Assembly (NCBI GenBank): GCA_039818945.1 | Contig: JBCBSZ010000014.1 | Span: forward strand, 25,283-89,282 | DNA: 64,000 nt | DNA from: JBCBSZ01 sp039818945 | GTDB lineage: Bacteria; Actinomycetota; Acidimicrobiia; Acidimicrobiales; Poriferisodalaceae | Direction of reading: 5' to 3' | Part shown: piece by piece, positions 8,225 to 17,443 of the stretch | How the letters are laid out: each line of letters opens with the position of its first letter | Numbering within the stretch: position 1 is the stretch's first letter | Made by a program: the position numbers and the translations under genes | The notes under the pieces: model-generated | Databases searched by the model: none | What the model saw: only the letters and a program-made list of their open reading frames with translations | Told to the model about the DNA's origin: nothing

Positions 8225-10806
8225 CGGAGGCCCTCCAGGACGCGGTCGGGTCGGATCGGGAGCTGGGTCGGACGCCACCCGGTGGCATGGAAGACGGCGT
8301 TGCCGACCGAGGCGGCCGGGCTGACCGTGGCCACCTCGCCGAGCCCGACTCCACCGCCGGGAACGTGGTCCCAGCCCTCGGTGTGGAAGTGGACGGTGAT
8401 CTCGGGCGTGTCGCCGAGCTGGGGGATGCGGTAGTCCTCGAGGTTCGAGGTGAGGGTGAGCCCCGTGTGCGGGTCGATGACCTGTTGCTCGTAGAGCGCC
8501 AGGCCGATGCCCTGGATGACCGATCCCTCGCACTGGTTGCGGGCCTGCGCCGGGGCGTGGATCCGCCCGACGGCGAGGCCGGCGTGCACGGTGAGCACCC
8601 TGATCTTGCCCGTCAGAGTGTCGACCTCGACCTCGGAGACGTGGAGGGCTCCGGAGAAGCCGCGGCCGATCTGGATGCCCACCGGGAGCGTGACGGGGAC
8701 GGGCCGGATGCCCCGGTCGCCACCCCGTGTGGCGCTGGCCGCCATGCCGTCGTGCTCGGCGGTGGGGTGGGCACCGACCTGCTCCTTGAGCGCCTCGGCG
8801 GCCTCGACCGCCGTGGAGTACACGGACACCGACGCCCGGGAACCGCCGGAGGTCGGCCCGTGCGGCGTCTCCCCGGTGGCGACGCCGAGGTGGACGTCGA
8901 CGTCGATCGGATCGACGTCGAAGACCGAGGCGACCGCGTTGGCGAGGAGGGTCTTGGAGCCGGTGCCCGGATCCTGGGTGGCGGTGATCGCGGTGAGCCG
9001 ACCGCCGCCCTCGATGCTGACCCGCACCTCGGTGTCCGGGTCCACCATGTAGAGCCAGTTGGCCGCCGCCGCGCCGACCCCCCGCCGGTACCGGCCGTCG
9101 TCGGCCGCGACCGGACCTCGGCCCTTCCAGACCTCGAGGCCCTGCGCCCAGCGGTAGAGGGCGTGGCGCTTCCGGTTGCCGTCCATCGTGAGGCGCAGGT
9201 CGATCGGGTCGCGCCCGAGCTGGTGTGCGAGCTGGTCGACGGCGCTCTCCAGCGCCCACGCCGCCGTCGGCCCGCCCGGGCCGCGGAACGGCGACCCCGG
9301 CGGGGTGTTGGTGACGACGTCGGCGTCGCTGATCGCCCGGGGCGACCGGCCGTACATCATCGTGGCGAGCGCAGCGTAGAAGCCGTTGATCGCCGATCCG
9401 GCGTGGGCCTGCCCGTGCACGGCCATCGCCCGGTTCCGCCCCTCGTCGTCGACGAGGATGGCGACGTCGGTCGAGCTGCCCGGGCGGTTGCCGGTGGCGG
9501 TCAGCTCCTCCCGTCGATCGAGCACGCAGCGGACCGGGCGACCGGTCGATCGGGACAACTCGATGGCGGCGAGCATGTCGGCCGTCGGGGTCAGCTTGGA
9601 CCCGAACCCGCCACCCACGAAGTCCGCCGTCACCGAGACCTGCTCGGCCTCGAGCCCGTAGCGCTCGGCGAGGTGGCGCCGGGTGTCGTCGGCGGCCTGC
9701 GTCGAGGTCCAGACGCGCAGGTGCTCGGGGTCGGTCCAGTCGGCGACGGCGCAGTGCGGCTCGAAGCTCGTGTGGAGCTGCACGCCGCTGCCGACGGTGA
9801 GCTCGACCAGTCGGTCGTCGCCGGCCGCCCGGGCCTTGTCGATGCGGCGCCGTGCGAGCGGGCCGAGGAGGCCGCCGCCGAGCTGGGACCGGACGTTGCC
9901 GTTCCACCGACCGGGCAGGCTGGTGCCCTCGGCGGCGTTCGGCGCTGCGCTCCGGGCGGCCTTGTCGGGGTGCACCTCGGGGGCGCCGGCCGCCTTCGCC
10001 GCGTCGGGGTCGGTGACGAAGGGCTTCGGGGTGATCGTCAGCGGCAGCTCGGCAGCGATCCGCTGCGCCTCGGCCAGCGTCGGTGCGGCGACGGCGGCGA
10101 GCGGCTGGCCGGCCCAGGTCGCCTCGCGATGCTCGCCGAGCAGGTCGACGACGTGGTCGCCCGCATCGCCGGGCAGCGGCCCGACCGTGGCCGCGCCCAC
10201 GGGGCTGCGCACGATCACCGCCTCGAGCGCCACGTCGAGGTGGAGGTCGGCGGTGTAGACGGCCTGGCCGGTGACCTTGGCCCGCCCGTCGATGCGCTGC
10301 GCAGAGGACTCGGCAGCGGGATCGTCGTGCTCACCCCGGCAGGCGGCCGCCACCGCCCGGTGGATGCCCTCGTAGGCACCGCACCGACAGAGGTGGCCGG
10401 CGAGGGCGTCGGCGATCGTGTGGCGATCCGGCTCGGTGTCGCCGTGGGCCGACCGCCACCGATCGACGAACGACACCGCGTCGACGACGAAGCCGGGCGT
10501 GCAGAACCCGCACTGGAGCGCGTCGTGGGCGAGGAAGGCCCGCTGGACCGGGTGGAGCTCGTCGTCGGTCGCGAGGCCTTCGACGGTGGTCACCTCGGCG
10601 TCGCGCAGGGCGGTCGCCGGCGTCAGGCACGAGGCGGCGGGCTCGCCGTCGATGGTCACCGTGCACGCGCCACACACCCCGCCGGCGCAGACCAGCTTCG
10701 TGCCGGTCAGCCCCAGCTGACCCCGGATGACGTCGACGGCGGACTCCGACCCCTCGACGTCGATCTTCACGGGCGTGCCGTTGACGGTCGAACCGAACGT
10801 GACCAT
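8221..10806 (-). CDS. Xanthine-dehydrogenase-family protein: fused 2Fe-2S and molybdopterin-binding subunits
   Basis: 861 residues joining what are usually two polypeptides. Residues 1-155 are the [2Fe-2S] subunit, with CAGGVCGAC, CGFCTPG and LCRCGAY ligand motifs. Residues 165-861 are the molybdenum-cofactor subunit: a hammerhead domain followed by the cofactor domains, including GGGFGSK and the C-terminal VGLGE with the likely catalytic glutamate. The start is ATG 10806 with GGAAGG upstream. The order fused subunit then FAD subunit is an operon. It is read away from the tetR gene across the palindrome at 10849-10883. The family hydroxylates aldehydes or N-heterocycles; the substrate is unknown. 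Confidence 0.9.
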   Translation of the reverse strand: MVTFGSTVNGTPVKIDVEGSESAVDVIRGQLGLTGTKLVCAGGVCGACTVTIDGEPAASCLTPATALRDAEVTTVEGLATDDELHPVQRAFLAHDALQCGFCTPGFVVDAVSFVDRWRSAHGDTEPDRHTIADALAGHLCRCGAYEGIHRAVAAACRGEHDDPAAESSAQRIDGRAKVTGQAVYTADLHLDVALEAVIVRSPVGAATVGPLPGDAGDHVVDLLGEHREATWAGQPLAAVAAPTLAEAQRIAAELPLTITPKPFVTDPDAAKAAGAPEVHPDKAARSAAPNAAEGTSLPGRWNGNVRSQLGGGLLGPLARRRIDKARAAGDDRLVELTVGSGVQLHTSFEPHCAVADWTDPEHLRVWTSTQAADDTRRHLAERYGLEAEQVSVTADFVGGGFGSKLTPTADMLAAIELSRSTGRPVRCVLDRREELTATGNRPGSSTDVAILVDDEGRNRAMAVHGQAHAGSAINGFYAALATMMYGRSPRAISDADVVTNTPPGSPFRGPGGPTAAWALESAVDQLAHQLGRDPIDLRLTMDGNRKRHALYRWAQGLEVWKGRGPVAADDGRYRRGVGAAAANWLYMVDPDTEVRVSIEGGGRLTAITATQDPGTGSKTLLANAVASVFDVDPIDVDVHLGVATGETPHGPTSGGSRASVSVYSTAVEAAEALKEQVGAHPTAEHDGMAASATRGGDRGIRPVPVTLPVGIQIGRGFSGALHVSEVEVDTLTGKIRVLTVHAGLAVGRIHAPAQARNQCEGSVIQGIGLALYEQQVIDPHTGLTLTSNLEDYRIPQLGDTPEITVHFHTEGWDHVPGGGVGLGEVATVSPAASVGNAVFHATGWRPTQLPIRPDRVLEGLR

Positions 10807-10848
10807 GGCGCTGCCTTCCGTTGCGTGTGGGCACCGTAGCAGGGATGC

Positions 10849-10883
10849 GGAAGAAATCTTCCGACAAGCGGAAGATTTCTTCC
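10849..10883. promoter_or_regulatory. Perfect 15-bp inverted repeat, probable TetR operator
   Basis: The arms GGAAGAAATCTTCCG (10849-10863) and CGGAAGATTTCTTCC (10869-10883) are exact complements separated by ACAAG. It sits between the divergent oxidase operon (start 10806) and the tetR gene (start 10903), where it would overlap both promoters. It is also AT-richer than its surroundings. Its size and symmetry suit two TetR-family dimers or one extended site. The assignment to the adjacent regulator is inference from position. Confidence 0.8.
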
Positions 10884-10902
10884 TCGATGTACCGTGCGTG
10901 AC

Positions 10903-11433
10903 ATGGTCGAGGGCGCCGAGGACGTGACGAACCGCATCCGTGCGGTCGCCCTCCGCCTGTTCACCCAGAACGGCTACGGCAACACGAACATCGAGCAGAT
11001 CGCAGCGGAGGCCGGTGTGGGGGTGGCGAGCCTCTACCGCCGCTGGCCCGACAAGGCGGCGTTGGCCAACGACCTGCTCTCCTCGGCGCTCGACGACATC
11101 GAGGAGCTCTACCGCCCCGTCGAGGGATCGCGGCCCAAGGAGCGCTTCCTCGCCCTGTGGCGGAGGGTGCACACGTACGTGCTCGCCCGACCCGAGTCGT
11201 TCCTGTTCCTCGAGGACGGAGCGAAGACGACCTTCATGTCGCGGGAGAACGCGGACCGGAAGCTCGCGCTGCTCGGCGATGCCGAGGAGCTGCTCGCCGC
11301 CGTCGGGGTCAAGGCCTCGAACGACGTCGCCAACGCGATGGTCGTGGGCACCCTGGTGGCGCTCGTCCGAGCCGGTGTCGAGCCGGATCTGGACGACCTC
11401 GGCGAGCGGCTGTGGCAGGCGCTCCGAACCTGA
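10903..11433 (+). CDS. TetR-family transcriptional regulator
   Basis: 176 residues. The N-terminal helix-turn-helix is classic: IRAVALRLFTQNGYGNTNIEQIAAEAGVGVASLYRRWPDKAAL, about residues 11-55. The remaining 120 residues are the variable ligand-binding/dimerisation region. ATG 10903 is chosen because it directly precedes the HTH domain. The gene diverges from the xanthine-dehydrogenase-type operon, with a 35-bp palindrome between them, so it probably represses that operon and itself. The inducer may be the substrate of the oxidase (inference). Confidence 0.9.
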   Translation: MVEGAEDVTNRIRAVALRLFTQNGYGNTNIEQIAAEAGVGVASLYRRWPDKAALANDLLSSALDDIEELYRPVEGSRPKERFLALWRRVHTYVLARPESFLFLEDGAKTTFMSRENADRKLALLGDAEELLAAVGVKASNDVANAMVVGTLVALVRAGVEPDLDDLGERLWQALRT

Positions 11434-11585
11434 GCAGCGGCCGGATGATCGGGTGGTCTCCCTGCGACGCCGGCTCGTCGACGGCCGGGGAGACCGCTCC
11501 GCGTGGGCGTGGCGGTCGTACACTCCGCCACATGGGGCGCACGTCGGGACCGCGCGACCTCGGCGCGTAGGACGGCTCGCCGCAC

Positions 11586-14222
11586 GTGGACGGTCCCCTC
11601 ACCGGTCGACGGGTCGCGGGGTACGAGCTGGGCGAGGTGCTCGGGCGCGGGGCGACGGCGACCGTGTACCGGGCCCGCCAGGTGCGCCTCGGGCGGGACG
11701 TCGCCGTCAAGGTGTTGGACCCGACCTTCGGTGACCAGCCCGAGTACGTCGAGCGCTTCGAGCGGGAGGGGCGCGCCGCCGCGGCGCTCGACCACCCGTC
11801 GATCGTCACGATCCACGAGGCCGGCGAGATCGACGGGCAGCTCTACCTGGCCATGCAGCTCATCGAGGGCACGACGCTCGCCGAGCGCCTCGGGACGGAT
11901 CCAGGACTCGACGCCGATCAGACGGCAGCGCTGCTCCGCCCGGTCGCCGAGGCGCTGGACCATGCCCACGCCGCCGGGGTCGTCCACCGCGACGTGAAGC
12001 CGTCGAACATCTTCCTCGACGATCGCGGCAACGTGTTCCTCGGGGACTTCGGGGTGGCGGGCCTCGTGCACGGCGTCGTCCGCGAGACGATCGGTGCGGT
12101 CGGCACCGCGGACTACATGGCACCCGAGCAGGTCGACGGCGCCCAGGCCGGGCCGGCGGCGGACGTCTACTCGTTGGGCTGCGTGCTCCACGAGTGCATG
12201 ACCGGCGAACCGCCCTTCCCCCGCCCCACGCTGCTGGCGACGCTGCGGGCGCAGGTCGACGACGAGGTAGCACCCACCGGCGACGAGCGGCTCGACGCCG
12301 TCCTCGCGACGGCGCTGGCCAAGGACCCGGACGCGAGGCCCGAGCGGGCCGAGGACCTGATCGACCGCCTGGTCGGCGTGACCCCGACCGACCCCGCTGC
12401 GACGATCCCCGTCGATCCGGCGGACGGAGGCTCCGCCGGTGGGACCCGCCGCCTCGTCGCGGCGACGCTGGTGGCCGTTGCGGTGGTGGCCGCCGTGGTG
12501 GCGGTCGTGTTGATCCGAGGTGGCGGCGATGACGACTCGCCGGTCGTGGCGGATCCGCCGGCCGTCGAGACCACGCCGACCTCGTCCGCCGAGTCGAGCG
12601 CGACGCCCACGACGGCCGCGGGCCCGGGCGGCGGCGATCCCGCCGACGAACCGGTCACCGCGCCGCTGAGGACCACCCTCGAGATCGGCATCGACGCCGC
12701 GCTCGAGCAGTTCGACACGCTGAACCCCCACATCGAGCCGTTCAACACCCAACCCCTGCTCGGCAACGTGCTCCCCGTGCTCTACGAGCTCGACGAGCAG
12801 TTGCTGCCCACGCCGTCGTTGGCGGCGTCGGCGCCTGTCGTCGTCAGCGAGGACCCGCTCGTGATCGACTACCCGCTGCGGACCGACGCCGTGTGGGACG
12901 ACGGCACCCCGATCACCTCCGCCGACGCGGTCGCGACCTACGAGTACCTGGTCTCGCTCGGCGACGACCTGGTCGGTCGCCAGCCCTACGACTCGATCAG
13001 CGCGGTCACGGCGCTCGACGAGGCCACCGTCCGGGTCGAGTACGCCACGGCCCACTACTCGTACTTCCTGTTCCTGTCGGGCAACCACCCGGTGCTCCCC
13101 GCGGCGGCGCTCGCCGACCACGCCGCCCTGGGTGGCGCACCGGCCGACTTCCTCGCCGACGACATCGGCTTCTCCGGCGGACCGTTCTCCCTCACCCGAG
13201 CCGACCTCGGCGACGGACCGGGGGCCGGTGTCGAGCTGCGGCTGGTCGCCAACCCGGCGTGGTGGGGAGCTGCGCCCGGCCTCGAACGCATCACGATCCG
13301 CCACTACGGCGGGCTCACCGATGCCGTCTCGGCGCTGGGGTCGAGCGACGTCGATGCCCTGTACCTCCGTCGTCCGACGATCGGGACCGCCGACGAACTC
13401 GCGGCGGTGCCCGGCGTGACCCCCCGCACCGAGTCGGTCGGGCCGTCGGCGATCGCGGTGTTCACCCAGGCCGACCGGCTGGGCGCGGAGCCAGCGGTCC
13501 GGCAGGCGGTCATCGCGGCGATCGACCGGAGCGCCCTCGCCAACGCCGTGCTCGGACCCGCGGTCGGGGGCGCGGTCGAGCCCCTCGACAGCCTCGCCTG
13601 GACCCCGGAGCACGCCCTCGCCCAGGCACCGTTCGCCGGGGTCGGCGGCGACCCCGACGAGGCCCGCCGGATCCTCGCCGGCGCGGGCTGGACGCTGGTC
13701 GAGGGCGATCCCGTCGACACCTGGGTCCGCGACGGCGAGGAGCTCCGACTGACCCTGCTGATCGAGCGGGCACCGCCGATCGGCCAGCTCGGCGCGTCGA
13801 TCCCGATCCAGCTCTTCAACGATCTCGAGGCCGCCGGGATCCAGCTCGACGTGTTCGCCGAGGACGCCGACGTCTACGCGGCTCGGGCGAGCGCCGGTGA
13901 CCACGACCTCCGGATCGCGTTCACACCGACGCAGGCCGACCCCACCGCCAACCTGGTCTTCTTCGGCGGCGCCGACCGGGCCTTCGGCTACGACGGGCCG
14001 GCTGCAGCCCTGATCCAGCAGGCCGAGGCGACGATCGACGACGACGCCCGCCTCGCCCTCGTCGAGCAGGCCGAGGCCGATCTGGTCGAGAGCGGGTTCG
14101 CGTTGCCGCTGTTCCGCACGGCCGCGCTCACGGTCGCACCCGACGACGCGACGGTCCCGGCCTCGAACGGACGCTTCGCCGGCCCACTGATCGACCTGCC
14201 GGCGTGGGCCTTCGCCCCGTGA
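11586..14222 (+). CDS. Transmembrane Ser/Thr kinase fused to an extracellular family-5 solute-binding domain
   Basis: 878 residues from GTG 11586. Residues 12-275 are a Hanks-type kinase: glycine loop GRGATATVY, lysine in AVKVLD, catalytic HRDVKPSN, DFG (DFGVAG), and APEQ. A single membrane helix follows at about 287-310 (LVAATLVAVAVVAAVVAVVLI), then a Thr/Ser/Pro linker. Residues 365-878 match the family-5 peptide-binding proteins of ABC transporters (DppA/OppA type): TTLEIGIDAALEQFDTLNP at the start, WDDGTPITSADAVATYEYL in the middle, and a C-terminal lobe. The topology places the binding domain outside, so the protein looks like a receptor kinase that senses a peptide or similar solute. 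No transporter permease genes lie nearby. The next gene overlaps by 4 bp. Confidence 0.9.
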   Translation: MDGPLTGRRVAGYELGEVLGRGATATVYRARQVRLGRDVAVKVLDPTFGDQPEYVERFEREGRAAAALDHPSIVTIHEAGEIDGQLYLAMQLIEGTTLAERLGTDPGLDADQTAALLRPVAEALDHAHAAGVVHRDVKPSNIFLDDRGNVFLGDFGVAGLVHGVVRETIGAVGTADYMAPEQVDGAQAGPAADVYSLGCVLHECMTGEPPFPRPTLLATLRAQVDDEVAPTGDERLDAVLATALAKDPDARPERAEDLIDRLVGVTPTDPAATIPVDPADGGSAGGTRRLVAATLVAVAVVAAVVAVVLIRGGGDDDSPVVADPPAVETTPTSSAESSATPTTAAGPGGGDPADEPVTAPLRTTLEIGIDAALEQFDTLNPHIEPFNTQPLLGNVLPVLYELDEQLLPTPSLAASAPVVVSEDPLVIDYPLRTDAVWDDGTPITSADAVATYEYLVSLGDDLVGRQPYDSISAVTALDEATVRVEYATAHYSYFLFLSGNHPVLPAAALADHAALGGAPADFLADDIGFSGGPFSLTRADLGDGPGAGVELRLVANPAWWGAAPGLERITIRHYGGLTDAVSALGSSDVDALYLRRPTIGTADELAAVPGVTPRTESVGPSAIAVFTQADRLGAEPAVRQAVIAAIDRSALANAVLGPAVGGAVEPLDSLAWTPEHALAQAPFAGVGGDPDEARRILAGAGWTLVEGDPVDTWVRDGEELRLTLLIERAPPIGQLGASIPIQLFNDLEAAGIQLDVFAEDADVYAARASAGDHDLRIAFTPTQADPTANLVFFGGADRAFGYDGPAAALIQQAEATIDDDARLALVEQAEADLVESGFALPLFRTAALTVAPDDATVPASNGRFAGPLIDLPAWAFAP

Positions 14223-16699
14223 CCTCCTACTCCCCCGCCCTCTGGCGGGCGCCGCGCATGGACGGTCTGATCGACCGGCCCCGGCTCCGGTCGGCATCCG
14301 ACGCGGCGGTCGAGATCGTCACCGGCCCATCGGGCATCGGCAAGACGGCCTACGCGCTCCAGGCCGCCGGCGACCGCGAGTCCCGCCTCGCCTGGGTGCG
14401 CTGCGTCCCCGGCACCGCTGCGGCGGCGGACCTCGTCGCGCTCGCCCATCGCTCGCTCGGCGTCGACCACGCCGTCTCGAGCGATGATCCGCTCGTGCTC
14501 GCCGGGGAGCTGCTCGCCCGGCTGGAGGCGGAACCGACGGTGCTGGTGATCGACGAGCTCCACGCCGCCGACCCCCACACGGTCGATCCGATGCTCGCGG
14601 AGATGATCGCGCTCCTCGACCCGATCTCGTCGGTCGTGGTCACCTCGCGGCCCCGGCCGGCGGGGCTCATCGGTCGGGTGTCGCGCTTCGCCCGCGTCGT
14701 CGGCGATGACGAGCTGCGCTTCGATCGAGACGAGGCGGAGCGGCTGTTCGTCGCCCGGGGATGGGCGACCGACGACGTCGACGCCTGGCTGGAGGGCAGC
14801 GCGGGCTGGGCCGTGGCGCTCGATCTCGCCTCGGGCGCTGCGGCCCCCGACGGCACCGACCCCAGCTCGATGCTCTCGACGCTGGTGCGGAGCCGGGTGG
14901 GCGACGCCTGGCCCGACCTCGTCGCGGTGGCCGCCTGCCCCTATCTGACGCCGGAGATCGAGTCGGTGGTCGGCATCGACGACGCCGACCGCCTGCTCGA
15001 GCTCCTGCCGGTCAGCGTCGCCGGCGGTCGCAGGACGTTGCCCGGCGCGCTCCGGGAGGCCGTGCTCGATGCCGCCGATCCGGGTCAGGTCGAGGCCGCG
15101 CGCCGTCGAGCCCTCGCCGCGCTCCGCACGGTCGACCCGCTCGCCGCCGTCCAGCTCGCCGTCGAGCTCGACGAGCTCGACGCCGCGGCCGAGCTGCTCA
15201 ACGACCTCGTCGGGACGATCTCGGTCGAGGCGGCGATGACCTGGGCGTATCGACTGCCGCCCGCGCTGCGGCATCGGCTCCCACCTGCGCTGACCGGCGG
15301 CCGCGCGACCGTCAACCCCGACCTCGCCGAGCTCGAGGCGTCGGAGCGGCTCGAACGGGCGACCGATGACGAGGAGCGGGCCGCCGCCGCGTTCTCGCTC
15401 GCCTCGGTGCGCACCGCCCAGGCCGAGCTCGACGATGCCGCCGGCCTGCTCGAACAGACGCTGGCCCTGACCGCCGAACCATTGCTGCGGTCGCGGGCAC
15501 AGCAACTCCAGTCGTCGGTGCGCTGGTGGCAGGGCGACCTCGGCGGGGCGAGGGCGTCGATCGCGGGCGACCCCGAGTCGGCGTGGTCGGGCTTCGTCGA
15601 GGCGATGATCGCCCTCGCCGAGGGCGCCGACGATCTCGCCGGCGACGCGGCGCGTCGGTCGGTCGCAGCCGACGAGGCCGCCGGCTCGCCGACGACGCTC
15701 GGGAGCACGGCGACGGCGCTGGTCGAGGCGGTGCGCGGTGATCGGACCGCTGCGACCTCGACCGCCGAGGAGGCGTGGGCGGGAGCGCTCGACGCCGGCG
15801 GGTTCGAGCTCGGCGCCGCCGGTGTCGCGACGGTCTGGCTCCGGGCCGCCGGCGGCGACGCCGAGGGCGCGAGCGCACGAGCCCGCGAGGTCGAGGCGCG
15901 GGTCGGGCCGCGCGATCCGTTCGCCCGGGCCGGGATCGCCATGGCGCGGGCGCTGCTCGCAGGGCAAGATCCCGACGACCACGGTCGTGCCGAGCGCCGG
16001 CGGCGGGCGATCCGGTCCACCGGCTTCGCTGCGGTCGAGGCGGTGTTCGATCGGCTCCGATCGGAGGAGGCCGGCGCCGAGACCGGCCTCCTCGTCGAGC
16101 TGCTCGGCGAGGGGGCCGTCGTCGTCGACGGCGTCCAGCTCGACGCCTCGGCGTGGAGGTCGCGGAAGGCGGTCGAGGTGGTGCGCTACCTCGCGCACCG
16201 CGGCGGTCGGTGCCGCCGGGAGGAGGTCATCGAGGCGATCTGGCCCGATCGGCCACCCGCGAAGGGCCGTGCCCTCCTGCGCAACGCGCTCAGCGAGGTC
16301 CGAGCCGGGCTCGAGCCGCAACGGCGAGCCGGCGAGGACTCCCGGTTCGTGACCGCCGACCGGGAGATGGTCCGCCTGGAGGCCCGCACCGACCTCGCCG
16401 ACGCGAGCGAGGCCGAGGACGGGCCGTCGCTCCGGCTGCTCGCCACCGGCGTCGCCGCCGACCTCGACGCCGACTGGGCGACCGACGTGTCGAGGACCCG
16501 CGAGCGGTTGCTCGCCGAACGGGCCGATCGCATCCGCCGCGACCCGACCCATCCCGACCGACGGCTCGCGCTCGAGGTGCTCGGCGAGCTCGAACCGTGG
16601 AACCGGTCGTTGATCGACGAGCTGGTCGAGCTCCTCCGCGCCACCGGCGACGAGGCCGGAGCGGCCGCCGTCGAGCGCCGTTGGTTCGAGGACGAGTAG
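14219..16699 (+). CDS. MalT/SARP-type ATPase regulator coupled to the kinase
   Basis: 826 residues. The start is GTG 14219, overlapping the kinase stop as GTGA. Residues 1-260 are a STAND/MalT-like ATPase: Walker A GPSGIGKTA near 35, Walker B LVIDELHA near 115, and VVTSRP. The middle 350 residues are Ala-rich helical repeats of TPR type. The C-terminal 210 residues resemble SARP regulators: a winged helix (WRSRKAVEVVRYLAHRGGRCRREEVIEAIWP...LRNALSEVRAGL) and a bacterial transcriptional activation-type helical tail. This order, ATPase first and DNA-binding last, is that of MalT-like regulators; AfsR has the reverse. With the upstream kinase it resembles the AfsK-AfsR pairing in logic. Phosphorylation by the kinase is inference. 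Confidence 0.8.
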   Translation: MTSYSPALWRAPRMDGLIDRPRLRSASDAAVEIVTGPSGIGKTAYALQAAGDRESRLAWVRCVPGTAAAADLVALAHRSLGVDHAVSSDDPLVLAGELLARLEAEPTVLVIDELHAADPHTVDPMLAEMIALLDPISSVVVTSRPRPAGLIGRVSRFARVVGDDELRFDRDEAERLFVARGWATDDVDAWLEGSAGWAVALDLASGAAAPDGTDPSSMLSTLVRSRVGDAWPDLVAVAACPYLTPEIESVVGIDDADRLLELLPVSVAGGRRTLPGALREAVLDAADPGQVEAARRRALAALRTVDPLAAVQLAVELDELDAAAELLNDLVGTISVEAAMTWAYRLPPALRHRLPPALTGGRATVNPDLAELEASERLERATDDEERAAAAFSLASVRTAQAELDDAAGLLEQTLALTAEPLLRSRAQQLQSSVRWWQGDLGGARASIAGDPESAWSGFVEAMIALAEGADDLAGDAARRSVAADEAAGSPTTLGSTATALVEAVRGDRTAATSTAEEAWAGALDAGGFELGAAGVATVWLRAAGGDAEGASARAREVEARVGPRDPFARAGIAMARALLAGQDPDDHGRAERRRRAIRSTGFAAVEAVFDRLRSEEAGAETGLLVELLGEGAVVVDGVQLDASAWRSRKAVEVVRYLAHRGGRCRREEVIEAIWPDRPPAKGRALLRNALSEVRAGLEPQRRAGEDSRFVTADREMVRLEARTDLADASEAEDGPSLRLLATGVAADLDADWATDVSRTRERLLAERADRIRRDPTHPDRRLALEVLGELEPWNRSLIDELVELLRATGDEAGAAAVERRWFEDE

Positions 16700-16725
16700 C
16701 CCCGCCGGCGCCGACCGACCGCCGA

Positions 16726-17304
16726 TCACTCGCCGGGCTCGTACGGCTCGACGATCACGACGTCGGCCGACCGCAGGCCGAAGTCCTCGGCACACGGCGA
16801 GTCGAACGGATCGTCGCGGACGTCCATGACGCACGGCCCGACGTGGTCGGCCGACGAGCGGGGCGTGACGGTCATGCAGGCCGGGCCGTCGAAGGGGTCG
16901 ATCGACTCGTCACGGGCGTGGGCCGCCACGTCGACGCCGGCACCGGGCTCGACCCGTGCGAGGATCCGATCGCCGCCGATGCACGGCTGACCGCCGAGCT
17001 CGGTCCGATCGATGGTGACCCAGTAGTCGCCGGCGGCCAGGTCGTGCCGGCTCACCGCGGCCGTGCTGTGGGTGGTGTCGACGATGGTCGCGCCGTCGCC
17101 GTCGACCGGCTCGATGCGGTACGGCACGCCGCCCAGGTACGAGGTCTGGGCGCCCTGACGGCTGAACCGCAGGGCCTGGACGGAGATCGCGCCGGACTCC
17201 TCCGGCCCGTCCGCCGCGCCGCCGCAGGCGGTGAGCAGGACGACGGCGAGGATCGCTGCGACCAGTGCGGCGATGCGGCGGGCGTTCGGGGTGGGGGTGG
17301 GCAT
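16726..17304 (-). CDS. Lipoprotein related to the neighbouring surface protein
   Basis: 192 residues with a lipoprotein signal (RRIAALVAAILAVVLLTAC, lipobox LTAC). The mature part has six cysteines, consistent with disulfides outside the cell. It contains GVPYRI...DLAAGDYWVTID..., which aligns by eye with GVPFTI...SLKPGSYRVTVD... in the next upstream gene product, suggesting a shared Cna/SpaA-like beta-sandwich. A 34-bp element upstream is shared with that gene. The function is not recognised. Confidence 0.75.
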   Translation of the reverse strand: MPTPTPNARRIAALVAAILAVVLLTACGGAADGPEESGAISVQALRFSRQGAQTSYLGGVPYRIEPVDGDGATIVDTTHSTAAVSRHDLAAGDYWVTIDRTELGGQPCIGGDRILARVEPGAGVDVAAHARDESIDPFDGPACMTVTPRSSADHVGPCVMDVRDDPFDSPCAEDFGLRSADVVIVEPYEPGE

Positions 17305-17334
17305 CGGTCACTCCTGTGTCGTGGTGGGTGCCGT

Positions 17335-17368
17335 CATCGTCCGGGCCGACCGTCAGAGCACCGCAAGG
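17335..17368 (-). promoter_or_regulatory. Duplicated promoter element, copy 1
   Basis: Read on the minus strand, this begins CCTTGCGGTGCTCT and ends CGGACGATG. It matches 31 of 34 bases of the element at 18443-18476. It contains a TTGCGG (-35-like) and a GACGAT (-10-like) about 19 bp apart. It lies about 30 bp upstream of the lipoprotein start at 17304. A promoter role is inferred from the conservation and spacing. Confidence 0.5.
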
Positions 17369-17396
17369 GTCGGCGTCAGGACCCGGGCGCGCCGGT

Positions 17397-17424
17397 GGGG
17401 CGCACGTCGCCTGACGTGCGCCCC
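17397..17424 (-). terminator. Strong hairpin, probable terminator
   Basis: An 11-bp perfect stem, GGGGCGCACGT paired with ACGTGCGCCCC, encloses a six-base loop (CGCCTG). It lies 20 bp past the stop of the gene at 17444-18403 (minus strand). No U-tract follows, which is common for high-GC actinobacterial terminators. Confidence 0.6.
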
Positions 17425-17443
17425 GGGCGGGTGGCCGTGCTGA

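Noticed and set aside
7280..9907. Long minus-strand frame crossing both oxidase genes
   Set aside because: Only its 3' part (7280-8224) encodes the FAD subunit. The upstream part is Arg/Pro-rich shadow of the fused subunit, which has clear cofactor motifs in another frame.
13988..16834. 948-codon minus-strand frame opposite the SARP-type gene
   Set aside because: Arg/Gly/Asp-rich translation without motifs; typical antisense frame of high-GC coding DNA.
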